Translations under genes and position numbers: made by a program
Shown here: positions 50,576 to 62,334 of the stretch, in pieces
Numbering within the stretch: the first letter of the stretch is position 1
Layout of the letters: every line of letters begins with the position of its first letter
Assembly (NCBI GenBank): GCA_030686995.1
Contig: CM060684.1
Location: 9,859,897-9,923,896 of the forward strand
Direction: 5' to 3'
From: Artemisia argyi
Lineage: Eukaryota; Streptophyta; Magnoliopsida; Asterales; Asteraceae
Length of the DNA stretch: 64,000 nt
The notes under the pieces: generated by a model
Database searches by the model: none
Seen by the model: only the letters and a program-made list of their open reading frames with translations
What the model was told of the DNA's origin: nothing

Positions 50576-50982
50576 TGTGACAACCGGCAGTTTAGGGAGC
50601 TATTTTAAAAACCCGCATTTCAATTTAAGTTCGTTTATAATTTTTATTTGAAATTTTCATTTCACAACGAACTTGTAAGACCTATTTTATGGATATTTTA
50701 ATTAACGACGTTATGGAATTCGTGAATTATGTTCATAATTCATTTTTGATTATATGATCGGTGATGTATATTTGAATTCTCACTTGGTACTACGTTGACT
50801 TTGGCACTAGGATTACCTAACGACAATTTTATGATTCGTCTTAACGAGTCCGATATATTTTTAATTATTTACGAGAGGTTTTCGAGTGATATTGAAATTT
50901 TAAAATGAGTTCGGGTTCGGGCCACATGTTTTTACAATTACCCGCGTTACCCGCTCCACCGTAATAATATTATTATTATTAC

Positions 50983-51063
<81 letters not shown>

Positions 51064-54000
51064 CATTTATAAAAAAAAAATAAAAGAGTAAACTACTAAA
51101 ATCGTCCTTGTGCCTACTGCTTGTCAAACCACACACAAAACAAACCCAACTTTAATATCTCTCTCACCTCTCATCTCTCTTTTCCTCTCTTTGATAACCC
51201 TAGCCGTCGCCGACCACTATTCCGGCCACCACCGCCGTATTTCCGATCCCCCAACAAAACTAACACCACCATTTTATTCCTCTCTTTCCCCTCTTTCTTT
51301 TGGTATAAGAAACTCATCCTAGAACCATCATTAACACCACCAAATCTATATTTATCCATCCGAATTTGTGATACTTTTCTAGATCCGAGCGTTTGGAGGA
51401 TTTAGAAGGTGAGAAAAAGCTTTTCAAGGGTTTTGGGAGCCACGAATTGGCTTTATTTCGTGGCTACACGGATAATTTTTGGAGAATCGAATTGGTTTTC
51501 GAATAGAAATGATGTTTTTGTGATTAAAAACTAGTTTCGTATCCGGGTTTCATGGTTTGGTCGTGGTTGACTCGGAATCGAGAGCAAGCTCTCGGCTTAT
51601 TTCTTCTTTTTTTTGGTTCGAAGCCCTCGTATGGCTTTGGTTCTTGGTGATGATTGATTGTTGGATTGTGGTCGAGGGAGTTGTGTCCTCAATCCGAGCT
51701 ATCCGAGGGAGTTGTGTCCTCGATCCGAGCTATCCGAGGCCCTTGTGGTCTCGGGGTTTCATTCTTGTGCTCGTATGCCATGCCGAGACCCTCATGGGGT
51801 TCTCGATTAGTTGTGGTTCGAGCCTCGGCTCGTATGGTTTTTGTGGTTCGACCCTTGTGGGTCGCGGCCTTGAGCCGTGTAGTATTTTTCTTGTTGCCGA
51901 ATTGACCATTTGGGTCGACTGGAGTATATGATTTCTTGGTTAAGCTCTTGTGAGCTATATATTACTTGTGTTTGGTTCGAGTCCTAATGACTCGCGGTTC
52001 GGAGCCGAGACTCAAGTGAGTCGAGGGCTCGGGTCGGCTTGGTAAACCGACCCACACATTAACTTTGTTAATGTTATTATTTGTATAATTGTGAACTTGT
52101 TTATTTTGTTGTTGTGGTATTTATTTCTCGGCCGAATACATGTGGGTCGAATTGGATATTGATATTGGTATTTGAGGAGTTGTTGACGAGAGTGATTGGG
52201 GACCGATTGTGAGACGGTCGTTAGATTGACGGAGATAGGTTAGTCGGGTGCCGTAGTCGGACCTTATTGTTGTAGCCCGTGGTTTGAGATTGTGATTGGA
52301 CGGAGATTTGTTATTTATGACTTTTGTTTATTATTGGACTTGGACAATGAGCCGAGAGTCATGACTCGGACATATGACCATTTCGTATAACTCAATAACT
52401 ATTAAAAATTGAAACGAGAATAATAAAACTCGTAATAATAATTATTGATAATATGAACGTTTATATGAAAGTATATACGTGAATAACGTATATATAACTA
52501 TATAAACGCGTATATTAATAATAATAATAATCACGAGTCGTATTATAAATAATACGATTAGATATATATTAGGCTACGAAAGTGGCGTAATATTATTAAA
52601 CGTATTATTATTATAAAAATTGTGTTATAAAACGGGAAACTCCCGACAATTATGAAACGTTTAATAAAATGTCATTTCGGATATATAACGAATAACCTTA
52701 TTGAGTTAGGCGAAATTGTTGTCACTCGGGTCCAGGTAAGTTATTATTTGCGACATTCGTGTTGTCACGGATATATGACGACTAATATAGACGTTTTCTA
52801 TAATTTAATAACCACTTAACCGTAAGGTTGAGCCGGGTTGTTTGGTTATACGAAATAAATATATTAGTGGGTATCGTATCCTACGACGCCCATAGGTTGT
52901 AGTATATGTAAAGTGTAATAGATTGCGAGTGTATATATCGGGAAATCTGGCCAATTTGACGATATATATGAGGAATTTATTAAACTATGATATATACTAT
53001 ATAGTAATTATGTGCTATGTGCTTTAGGTTGGGTGTAATCTTGGAAAGGGATGTTACGTAAATAAATATGAGGATTATCAAATCGACGGATTTGGTAAAC
53101 TTTGGCGATTTATTTAAATGATATATTGGGCTAATATTAGATCTATAGTTTATTTTATCTTTCTATGTGTGATCTTGTTGGTTTGTTTTGAGTCGACCCA
53201 CCACCCGTATGGATACCAAACGCAAATACATCAAACTAATACGAAATGGATTTTCGGAAATAAATCGGATTCTCGTCCGGGTTTGGGAATATTATATATT
53301 TGAGGAAATGATTTCTGAAAGAGTTAATATTGTTAGGTCGTGCCAAATCCGTAGTTGCTGTTTCGTGAGTTATCATACATCTTATTTCTACGTACCTCGT
53401 CTTGCTATTTTCTGGACTTGAGGTGAGTCATAGCCCCACTTTTTACTCTTGAACTATGTTTTCAACGATTGGGGTGAGAAACGTGCAAATCATTTATGTG
53501 GACTATTATCGCTTCTATATTCTTTCTAAAACTTGCTATGCATACGGACTAGGATGTATGGTCAGCTTTAGTCACTTCTTATGTGTACTATTCAAGGTTG
53601 GCTTATTTGTTATTGTCAGCTTTAGTCACACGGTTCGTGTGTACTATTCAAGGTTGGCTTACTTAGATACTGTAGTGTGCACCTATAGGTTATTATACTT
53701 CGGAGGTTATCCGAGTTATTATTGGTATTGCGGGGGCTACCCGAATATCTATGATAGTACGGAAGGGTATCCATGTGTTTTGTTATTGCGGAAGGGTATC
53801 CGTGTGTTATGTTGAGAGCGGAGGGTATCCGCAGGCTTTTAGCGAATCCTTAGTCTAGCTAGCAAGCGTTTTGCGTATATGTCCACTATATTATTAGTTG
53901 AATTTAAACCTATGATCTCACCAGCGAAAGCTGACTTTTAGCACGTTTTCTCAGGTAATTAAGTGTTGAGGTGCATGCTTGGATTGGAAGGCTCGGCTAA

Positions 54001-54245
54001 GGCACACGGTTCATGGATCTATTTTTCTAAACTCTGATAATTAAATTTGGACCTATTGTTATTTTATTTTGGGCCTAACTCTGAATGATGTTGGGATAAA
54101 TGTAAACTTTAAAACCCCGTTTTGGTTGTGTTTTTATTATGTTTACTTTATCTCGTTCTATATTGTCTTGTGTTGGATACCAATCCCCGTAGCACCCCGA
54201 AAGCTTGTTGAGTCTTCCGCTGTATCAAATTTTGGGGGTGTTACA
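50576..54245 (+). repeat. Tekay-like 3' LTR
   Basis: 3,670 bases. Differs from the 5' LTR mainly in microsatellite lengths ((ATT)n near 50965-51062, a much shorter (TAA)n near 52516) and by an extra 31-base direct duplication at 51674-51735. Confidence 0.95.
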
Positions 54246-54256
54246 CTAGAAAAGAA

Positions 54257-54634
54257 TTACAAGCAAAGGGTACAAGGATTTTTCATCCAAGTAACCCAAT
54301 TTAATTTAGAATAACAAAAATTAGAACACCAATTATAAGAAATTTGAACCAAGTCATAAAAAAAAAGCTTCTTACGCAGATTCATAGCACAAAAAAGCAA
54401 TTGATTCCTAAAGCGCCAAATTAACCACCACTTCACATAACAAACACCTTCCAAGATCTCTTTCAGTCGATTAGAAAGTCGAGAGGAATTAAGCCATAGA
54501 AGCCAATCATCATTAGAGGCTAAATCAATGTCCTCGAGCACCCACCAACGCATAAGTTTCCTCGATAAATGACGAGTCATTGGATAGGAAAAGAAGATAT
54601 GGGAACCGGATTCAATAGCGGCATGGCAAAACAT
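54257..54634 (-). pseudogene. LINE reverse transcriptase C-terminus (zf-RVT region), truncated
   Basis: Minus-strand fragment of about 125 codons. It has the wording of the RT-associated zinc-binding tail of plant L1-type LINEs: HIFFSYPMTRHLSRKLMRWW, then VKWWLIWRFRNQLLF, then a Phe-rich helix and WVTWMKNP near the end. The His and Cys of the zinc site are near the N-terminal edge. The fragment is cut at its 5' side near 54640, where a palindrome-rich sequence begins, and split at its 3' side by the Tekay element; the tail is at 40245-40308. The RT catalytic domain is absent, so it is a dead remnant. Confidence 0.7.
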
Positions 54635-54830
54635 GTGATTCGAAAAAATTACATGTGATTTATTACTTTAAGAATCACATGTGACTTGTGAAAAATAACA
54701 AATCATAATGATTTAATAAATCAGAAAAATAACACAATTACAAGTGATTTTCTGGGCGAAAATTTAACAAATCAGAAAAATGACAAATCACAAGTGATTT
54801 TTATAAATCACATGTGATTTTTCTAAAGGA
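54635..54830. repeat. Cluster of AATCACATGTGATT-type palindromes
   Basis: At least six copies of ACATGTGATT, ACAAGTGATT or AATCACATGTGA within 200 bases, several in complete palindromic form (for example AAATCACATGTGATTT near 54804). Origin unknown: a MITE remnant or a simple expansion. Confidence 0.6.
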
Positions 54831-55189
54831 AATTTTGAAGAAAAAATTAATCAAAAATATACAAAAGTTCATATTTACAGAAAGATAATTTAATTCTCAT
54901 CGTGATGGTGTATTTTTTGTAGTTTGAAGATTTACCGTTTGCAAGATATGTTGTTTTAATAAAAATGTGAAAAATGGATGAAAGTTAAATGAAAGGCCAC
55001 GATTTGTTGGTTTTAATTTGTGATTGTTGCAGATCACACCTCATACTGATATTCTTTAAAAGACTAAAATTATGATAACTTATTTAACACGCATCTTGGT
55101 CCGTGTGATGTATGGGTTTGGTTTACCATTAGAAAAACAAACTCTTATTTTTATGCTAACAAATAAATTATATATATAAGATATATGTT
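54831..55189. other. AT-rich spacer
   Basis: No gene, repeat or motif that I can support. Confidence 0.6.
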
Positions 55190-55198
55190 TATGGATCA

Positions 55199-55592
55199 AG
55201 GGTAAGGATACATTGAGAAGAAAATTTAAAATAGAAGAATGATAAGTAATAATAACCGAATATTTGATATGCATCGACTTGAATTAAATGCATCTCTATT
55301 CATTTAGATACATCATAATTTGTTTCAAATGTGATTTTGAAGTGAAAACGATGCAAAGTTGTACTTGCAACAAATTTGACCCATACAAGACGAAAAATAC
55401 ATAGGATTAGTCTAACTTGATGAAATGCATCTAATAAATGTATATGTATCTAATTTTTAGCTAGAAAATATATTACGATGCATCTAAAAAGTCAGGGATG
55501 CATATAATTCAAATTGATGCATCTCTAATGTGTAGTTATAGTTATTTCTCAATCTTATTATTTTAAGGATTCTTCTCATTTGATCCTTAGTC
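55199..55592. mobile_element. 394-bp MITE, Mutator-like
   Basis: Flanked by the 9-bp direct repeat TATGGATCA (55190-55198 and 55593-55601). Ends AGGGTAAGGATACATTGAGA and, inverted, GACTAAGGATCAAATGAGA form imperfect inverted repeats of about 33 bases. The inside contains many ATGCATCT words (about eight variants between 55265 and 55540). No ORF. The TSD length suggests a Mutator-type parent. Confidence 0.7.
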
Positions 55593-55614
55593 TATGGATC
55601 AAACTATATACAAT

Positions 55615-57151
55615 GGGATTTAGCCGTACAATAGCAACATACTTTTCCAAATGTTCCATTCTAGTACGCGTACTTTTTTTTGTCCCACTCAATGTAACGT
55701 ACTTTCAACTTTTGTACCAATATACCCCACGAAACTTGTTTAACCGACTAGGAAGTTTTTTTTCCCACAAAAGCTGCCACGTTGGATTTTCACTATATAT
55801 TATATATTTGTAAAAGCCATCAAATAGCCATATACTTTCTAAAATTTACTCATATGGTACGTGTGTCGAAAATAACTAAAAATTTGGTTTTTTTTTAACG
55901 TTTTCATTCGTTTTTGCACGTTTTTATCCGGTTTGGACATTTTCGTTCGTTTTCAAATGTTTTTGTCCATTTTTACACTTTTGCGTCTGTTTACACGTTT
56001 TCATCCGTTTTTCCACGTTTTCTCCCGTTTTTACACGTTTTCTTCTGTTTTTGCACGTTTTCACTCGTTTTTACACGTTTTCATCCGTTATTGCACGTTT
56101 TCTCCTGTTTTTACACGTTTTCATCCGTTTTTGCATGTTTTCATACTTTTGTACACGTTTTTGTTCGGTTTTACATGTTTTCGTCTTTTTTTCACGTTTT
56201 GTCTGTTTTTGCACGTTTTTCTCCATTTTTATACGTTTTCATCTGTTGTTACACGTTTTCACTAGTTTTTACACGTTTTCGTTCATTTTTATTCGTCTTC
56301 ATCCGTTTTTATACATTTTTATACGAATTAAAAACGGACAAAAGCGTGTACAAATGAACGACAACGTGTAAAAATAGATGAAAATGTGAACAAAATGAAC
56401 GGCAACGTGTAAAAACGGACAAAAACGAATGATAACGTGTAAAAACGGACAAAAATGGATAAAACGTGCAAAAACGAAAACGTGCAAAACCAAACGACAA
56501 CGGTTAATGAGCCAGAGGGCAAAAACGTGCAAAACCAAACGACAACGGGCAAAAACGTGCAAAACCAAACGAAAACGTGCAAAACCTAACGACAACGGGC
56601 AAAAACGGATAAAACGTGCAAAAACGAATGACAACGTGTTAAAACGGACAAAAACGTGTAAAAACGACGAAAACATGTAAAAACGGACTAGAACGTAAGA
56701 ACGGATGAAAACGTGTAAATAAGGACGAAAACGTGCAAAACAAATGACAACGTGTAAAAACGGACGAAAACGTGCAAAACGAACAACATGTAAAAACGGA
56801 CAAAAGCGTGTAAAAACGAATGACAACGTGTAAAAACGGACAAAAATATATGAAAAGGTGTATAAAAACGGATGAAAACGTATAAAAACGAATAAAAACT
56901 TATAAAAACGGACGAAAATAGTACGCGTACTAGATCGGTACATTTGAAAACGTACGTTGCTATTTACTCTAGTATTAAATATGTCACGTAGGTATTTTTC
57001 CCGGTTTTCAAACTTTTTCACGGTAACCGGTAACTTTTTGGTAGAATGGAACAAAAAATGAAAGTATGTTACATTGAGTGGGATAAAAAAAAGTACGCGT
57101 ACTAGAATGGAACATTTGAAAAAGTATGTTGCTATTGTACGGCTAAATCCC
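55615..57151. mobile_element. Foldback transposon with 21-bp inverted minisatellite arms
   Basis: Outer inverted repeats of about 92 bases start GGGATTTAGCCGTACAATAG at 55615 and its complement ends at 57151, with few mismatches. The flanks are ATATACAAT (55606-55614) and ATATACAAA (57152-57160), a likely 8-9-bp duplication. Inside, 55895-56335 consists of 20-21-base units such as TTTTTACACGTTTTCATCCG, and 56335-56920 consists of the same unit in opposite orientation, so almost the whole element can fold on itself. A third copy of part of the outer repeat (GTACGCGTACTAGA) is at 56921. The Phe-rich ORFs here arise from the 21-base (7-codon) period and are not genes. Confidence 0.82.
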
Positions 57152-57160
57152 ATATACAAA

Positions 57161-58064
57161 TGAGTTGACGTTTTAATGATTCAAGTTAAGTTGACCCATA
57201 GTAAACTTGTTCATGTATTTATTCTATCTATCGCTTACTTTTTTTTTAATCAAAATTTGTTTAAGTCATGTGCTTAAATTAGATTTGGTGACGCTCGTTG
57301 TAACAGTTATTGAAAGGGTCGCAAATCTTAGTCTTTAAACATTTTTTATGTGATTCTTATAGTCGAAGGAAAAACTAATAAGTTAATAAGTAGGTAAGAG
57401 ATTTTCCGAAAATCGATGAAATAAAACAAACATTGACGTCAATTATGCACCCACCCTCCTACTCAGTCTTTTAAGCATTACCGTGCATGATGATCCGGTA
57501 TGCATCTTGTTAATAAATTTCTTATGTAGTTATAAATGAAGCCATTCTGCATGCTACTCAACAGTGTGTAATATTTTCTTGTCAAACATGCATGTTAATA
57601 TTAAGGATTTGCTACTTAATATAAAATGCTAAAAAGTGGTTTTTTATTTTTTATTATTTTTTTTTTATTTTTATTTTTTTTTTACCATCTTGTAGAAACA
57701 ATTGCAAAATTTACATGTTAATAATACTATAGTGTAAAACTTGTATTTATAATTATTTGTTTACCAACTTGAGTATGTACTCATGTAATTGCCTTGAATA
57801 TTGGTGGCAAGTGTTGACATATCGTTGCTGTGTGACCATCACGCAATTCTTCAACTGTTAAAAAAAAGCAATATTTTAAGCTATTTTCTCACATCTCCGA
57901 TATTTACATATTTGAAGATTAAGTATCGTATTAAAGTTTAGGTATTTGAAGGCAACAAAAGTGATTATTTGTAGATTTAAAAAAACTATGGCTTCTAAGT
58001 TTCTCAATTTTTAATTATCACTCTTAATTAATTATAAAGTATTAATAGTTAAAATTAAGTATCG
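57161..58064. other. AT-rich intergenic sequence
   Basis: T-rich runs (for example 57640-57685). No ORF or element end seen. Confidence 0.6.
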
Positions 58065-58419
58065 AATAACTAATGCATTTAACCGAAGAAAATGAAAGAA
58101 CAATCTCAGCTTCTTTCATCAACACTTATGGTTGTAGGTTTATTTGAAATTTTGATTGATATGTTTAACTAACATGTTAGAATTTTTGAGTAACAAATTT
58201 ATTGATATTAAATATCTCACAAACTAATGCATTTAACTGAAGAAAATTAAAGAACAATCCCGACTTCTTTCATCGTCATTCATGTAGGTTAGACGATTAT
58301 CTGCACATAACGACGAGTGTGGAATAAGTGAAAGTGAGAAATTTAGCAGTTTAAATAATGAAATATTTAATAGATTGCATTGCATTTTATAAGTAGAGGT
58401 ATTTTAGTCTTACAACATT

Positions 58420-58459
<40 letters not shown>

Positions 58460-58735
58460 TAGCTTTAAATCAAATGTGTTTTCTCTTTATACGCGGTATA
58501 AATTTAATGGTTGTAGGTCTTTTGAAAAACTTGACTGATGTGTTTAACTAACATATTAGATTTTTTGCGTAACACATTTATTGCTTTCAGATACTAACTA
58601 ATGCATTTAACCAAAGAAAGTGAAAGATTAATATCAATTTCTTTCATTATTATTTATGGGTTGGTCCTTTAGAAAAATTGACCGATGTGTCTAACAAACA
58701 TATATTAGATTTTTTGAATCAAATAATGTATGAAT
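58065..58735. repeat. Degenerate tandem repeats with TAATGCATTTAAC and TTTAACTAACAT words
   Basis: At least three units share, in order, AACTAATGCATTTAAC(C/T)GAAGAAA, TTCTTTCATC, GGTTGTAGG, GA(T/C)TGATGTGTTTAACTAACAT and TTAGATTTTTT. Spacing is irregular (about 150-330 bases) because of indels and a T25 run near 58430. Confidence 0.65.
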
Positions 58736-58939
58736 CTCAATGAAAAAATTATTCTTCGTAACTTTAATGCTTAATTAACTCGTACATATTTAATACCCTG
58801 ACCCATTTTCTATTAGTCTTTCACTTGCTTTGATGATTGAACGGATATCAATATTACTGCTTGTTTAATTTTTAGTTATAGTGAACTTTATTATCATCAA
58901 AATGAGTTCTAATAGGTCAATTTATAGTTTTATAAGTAA

Positions 58940-59460
58940 TAAATGGCCAAACTATACTATAACTATTTTAATTAGAGATTAAGTCACTAATACTCAAATA
59001 GATGGTAATCAACTCAATTATTAGATACAATAGAACTATTTTACTTAGAAACTTAAATCATTAATACTCAAATTTGTAGCAAGGAACTCATTTTTTTAGA
59101 TGGGTTTTCTTAATTTGTGTCATAGTAGTACAAGTTTAGAAATGTTAAGTAAAGACAAATGTTTCTTTAAATAACTTAATTTACCATATAAAACACGGGT
59201 ACGTAATTTTAGTAGACATCATAAATTTAGAAAATTATTAATATCAACGGATATGAGAATTTGATAATTTAAGTTAAATTAATGCCTCTTAACCTCTACC
59301 ACAGTGCCACAAATTGGAAATTCTCTTTTCACATAAAATAGAATTATTTTAATTAAAGACTTAAGTCGTTGATACTCAAATTTATGGCAAGCATATTTTA
59401 ATTAGAGACTTAAATCATTGATAATCAAATTTATGACAAGGAACTCAATTTTAAAATAGA
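58940..59460. repeat. Degenerate 65-80-bp repeats (TTTTAATTAGAGACTTAAATC)
   Basis: About four units with TATTTTAATTAGAGACTTAA, TCATTGATACTCAAATTTAT and GGCAAGGAACTCAA variants, near 58960, 59030, 59345 and 59395. Noncoding. Confidence 0.6.
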
Positions 59461-59649
59461 CCCAACATTGAATAGTTTTTAAGTTGACTAACAAGTTAAA
59501 GACTAATCAACCCTGATTGAGTAATTACCTAGCTGAAAGGTATCCTCAACTGCGCTTGTCTTCAGAAATTTGAAGAATTAAGTTAGTATAATACATGAAG
59601 TTTGTTTCTCATTATAGTAGTTACAAGATACTGTGGCATTGTGAAGAAG

Positions 59650-59824
59650 TCAAATTTAAAATTATACCGACGATAAACTGACGACTTGACGCTGGGATTT
59701 AAAAATCCGGAAAATTCAACGCAAGATTGGCTCGGTCAAGCGATTTTTTTTCGTTTAGCGTTATGTGCCGACGCTATTCGTGTCGTCGGGATATTTTCGT
59801 CGCCAGTTCTCTTTTCTAGTAGTG
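59650..59824 (-). mobile_element. Orphan CACTA-like transposon terminus
   Basis: The minus strand starts CACTACTAGAAAAGAGAAC at 59824, matching the CACTAC(T/A)AGAAA ends of plant CACTA elements. It is followed by GTCG/CGAC-rich subterminal sequence (GGCGACG, CGACGACACG, GCGTCGGC) typical of the family. Noticeably more GC-rich than its surroundings. I found no partner end in the window, so the inner boundary is approximate and this is a remnant. Confidence 0.55.
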
Positions 59825-59949
59825 ACAGGAACACTAAAATAATGGGCTTGTATATGAGGAAGACTGAGACATCTTCTATGTCTCCGTCACATTTGGCTTA
59901 AGGCTTAATTTGCTTAATAAACATATATAAAGATGATTTGTTAATTGAC

Positions 59950-60155
59950 ATTCACACCTTAGAACGTTGACGAAATTGACATTCTTAAAAGTAGATTAGG
60001 TGGATTCCCGTTAGACATATTATGAACACCATCGGATATAATTGATGTTGAATATGTTTCGCGCGAGATCAAGCCACCTGTTTTTCACCATGCCACTGAT
60101 CATAAGCATGCTCAAAGTCAAGGCTATTTCTCTAGAACTTGTCATTTTTGAAATG
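59950..60155 (-). pseudogene. NCL-like exon 1 pseudogene
   Basis: Collinear with 425-615: the words AAGGCTATTNCT, CATAAGCATGCTCAAAGTCAAGGC, ATTGATGTTGAATATGTTTC and TATTATGAACACCA-like stretches are shared. The first ATG of the intact copy is ATT here; the second ATG (60145-60143) survives. A short insertion (GCGC near 60060) shifts the frame soon after the signal peptide. Similarity stops near 59950, so the transmembrane part is missing. This is a truncated duplicate of the left-edge gene. Confidence 0.8.
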
Positions 60156-60340
60156 TTAAGATAATAAAAATCTGAAGACTTTAGTAGTATATATTAGCTA
60201 GTACTGTTACTTAATTATATGGTTTAGGTCTTCAGGATTCTTGAAAAAGGCTATGCCACCAAAAGTTTTCTATATTTTTCTTATTAAGTCAAGGTCAACA
60301 TTAAAATATTTGTTAATTTCCCTACTACATTAAATAGGAT
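60156..60340 (-). other. Flank of the NCL-like pseudogene
   Basis: Resembles 612-795 (shared words around TATATTAG, GGCT(A/C)TGCCA, TTTGTTAATT(T/A)CCCTACTAC), showing that the duplicated block includes the promoter region. Confidence 0.6.
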
Positions 60341-60477
60341 GTCACAAACATTGAAGTTTTCTCAATCCCTACCAGTCGAAAGCTACTTCAATTCCTTTCA
60401 ATCATTAATGCTATTTTCATTTGCGTAAACCTACTACTGTAGTATCTCTTATCATGGCTATTTTACCGGAACTTTAA

Positions 60478-60705
60478 TTGGTTGGAAAAATATTTGCAGA
60501 TAACCGTAGTTTCAGTCGGGACGTCTTTTCGATAATCAAAAGCGCTTGGCGATCTCGTTAACCACAATTCATCCATGAGAAAACAACCACGTTATTTTCA
60601 CATTCTCTGGAGAACAAGATGTGCAAAAGATACTTTATGATTCGCCTTGGTTGGTCAAAGGTCATTGTCTCATTCTAGGACCATGGAACCCTAATGTTCA
60701 TATAT
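60478..60705 (+). pseudogene. DUF4283-type gag-like relic
   Basis: One frame reads LVGKIFADNRSFSRDVFSII, then KSAWRSR and a stop at 60559-60561. A second frame, from about 60580, reads VIFTFSGEQDVQKILYDSPW, then LVKGHCLILGPWNPNV. Together they follow the DUF4283 pattern (lvGkil...fsr...i...W, then F-F-...dv..il...PW...gh.l.l..W) found in the ORF1 of plant LINEs and related proteins. At least one stop and one frameshift. Neither half carries a start codon or neighbours of the same element. Confidence 0.6.
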
Positions 60706-61434
60706 ATTACTGAAATCGACATTTCTTACTCCTTATCATTTCTTACTCTAACAAAACCTTACTCAAACTCAACATTTGGAACTTTGTAATACAAAACTTG
60801 AAAATAGTTTCCGCATTTTTTATACTTCTAAATATTCAGTGAATTCTTCATAAGCCATCCTAGCAAGTAGCAACCTTCATAAGAAGTACAACACTATTAT
60901 CGTACCTTAAAGGTAAATGGAAGAAACAGCCTTCATTGTGTGCTTCTAAAGAAACCACATCGGTTCTAGGTATCATTTTCTTACAAATTTGAAAAAGTAC
61001 AAATTAGGGTTTATAAATATATTAAACAAATTAAACGATTATAATTGCATAAACCATATGATTACATACGTGAAATAACATTCAAAAAAGGAAAAACAAT
61101 GATAATTTTGGCCAATGTGTAATGAAACGAGTATATGAAATTAGGGTTTTTACAAAGATAATGCTAGGAGGAGTACCTCAGACTCACTGGTATGGCAAAG
61201 CCCTAGGCTAAGGATTGACTTAAGTGCAATAGCATGTTTGAATAGAATTATAAACCGCCCCATGCACTTCCTTCCACTCGCCGAAATAAGATCAAAGATT
61301 GACATCTTGATACACTGATTTACCATAATAATAAATGGAGTCAATGCAGACTCCGCCGTAGGAATAGCCGCTTCTTTCTTGCTTGATAGGGGGCTTCCAC
61401 CTAGAAATGAAGAAATCGAGAGATGCTATGGAAG

Positions 61435-61444
<10 letters not shown>
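60706..61444. other. Unassigned sequence before a poly(A) tract
   Basis: No confident gene. Just before the poly(A) run, the minus strand has a short open stretch (about 61300-61440, reading ASLDFFISRWKPPIKQE) that looks coding-like, but I do not recognise it and it lacks an ATG. Confidence 0.4.

Positions 61445-61485
<41 letters not shown>
61445..61485 (+). repeat. Poly(A) tract, 41 bases
   Basis: Uninterrupted A41 after GAATTTGATGT. It could be the tail of a plus-strand retrotransposed sequence (SINE, LINE or processed pseudogene), but I found no matching target duplication or pol III boxes upstream. Confidence 0.8.
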
Positions 61486-61490
<5 letters not shown>

Positions 61491-62334
61491 GTTAATAAGT
61501 AAATGGATCCCACATGCATATAACAGAGTAATTTAAAAAGATCATGTGACCAAGGTAATTATCTCTTGCCACGTCAAATACTCCCCCTAAAGATGCCTAT
61601 ATAATAGAAATATTAAAAAAAAAAAATTAAATTTAATAGGAAAATTAAAAATTGATTGCTTCCAATAAAAAAAATTAGTAAGTTGAATGCTTTTTTAGAC
61701 CATTAACCTTATATTCTTTAAAGACGGTGAATCTATTACCTTCTCAATTTGCTTATAATCTTAGATGTATTATGTACACTTGTATTATTCCATACGTACT
61801 CAACTAGTTGTTCTATATATAGTACTTCTACTCAACGTGGTTTTGAAGCTACACTGTGTTATTTATAGTTTTTAAATCAAAGTACACATCCACATGCAAA
61901 TGTTACATGTTTTAGTATAATCACTAATCAACAAGTTTTTAAGGAATATCCTTTATTGGGTATGTATTTTTATCATGAACCATCATTTTTAGTTTTACAC
62001 CTTTGTCAAATTTGCCATAACTGAGGAATCAAACCATGTGAACGGGGGACTTCAGAACTCCAAATCACCGGGTGCACAATTTTTTTAGGAGTATAAAGTA
62101 ATTATAAATGTGTAATTTCAATAAACTAGCAAACAAGTTGATAAGACATGTATTTTCTTTTGACATATTAGTAAAGCAACTAAAAAAGACATATTTATGT
62201 GACACAAAATTTTGAGACAATGTTCATTTCGCAGAAATTATAATTTTTAACCAAAGTTTACACTAGACGACAAACATCTATTGGATTCCCATGGACCCCG
62301 GGAACCTCCTAGATCCCACCCCTGCGCGTAACCC
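61486..62334. other. AT-rich intergenic sequence
   Basis: No ORF, repeat or element end that I can support. Confidence 0.6.

Noticed and set aside
55914..57159. Long Phe/Val/Arg-rich ORFs on both strands
   Set aside because: They are translations of the 21-base minisatellite of the foldback element; a 7-codon period keeps several frames open by chance.
59686..59901. Plus-strand ORF of 71 codons over the CACTA-like end
   Set aside because: Covers the subterminal repeats of the orphan terminus in antisense; no protein resemblance.
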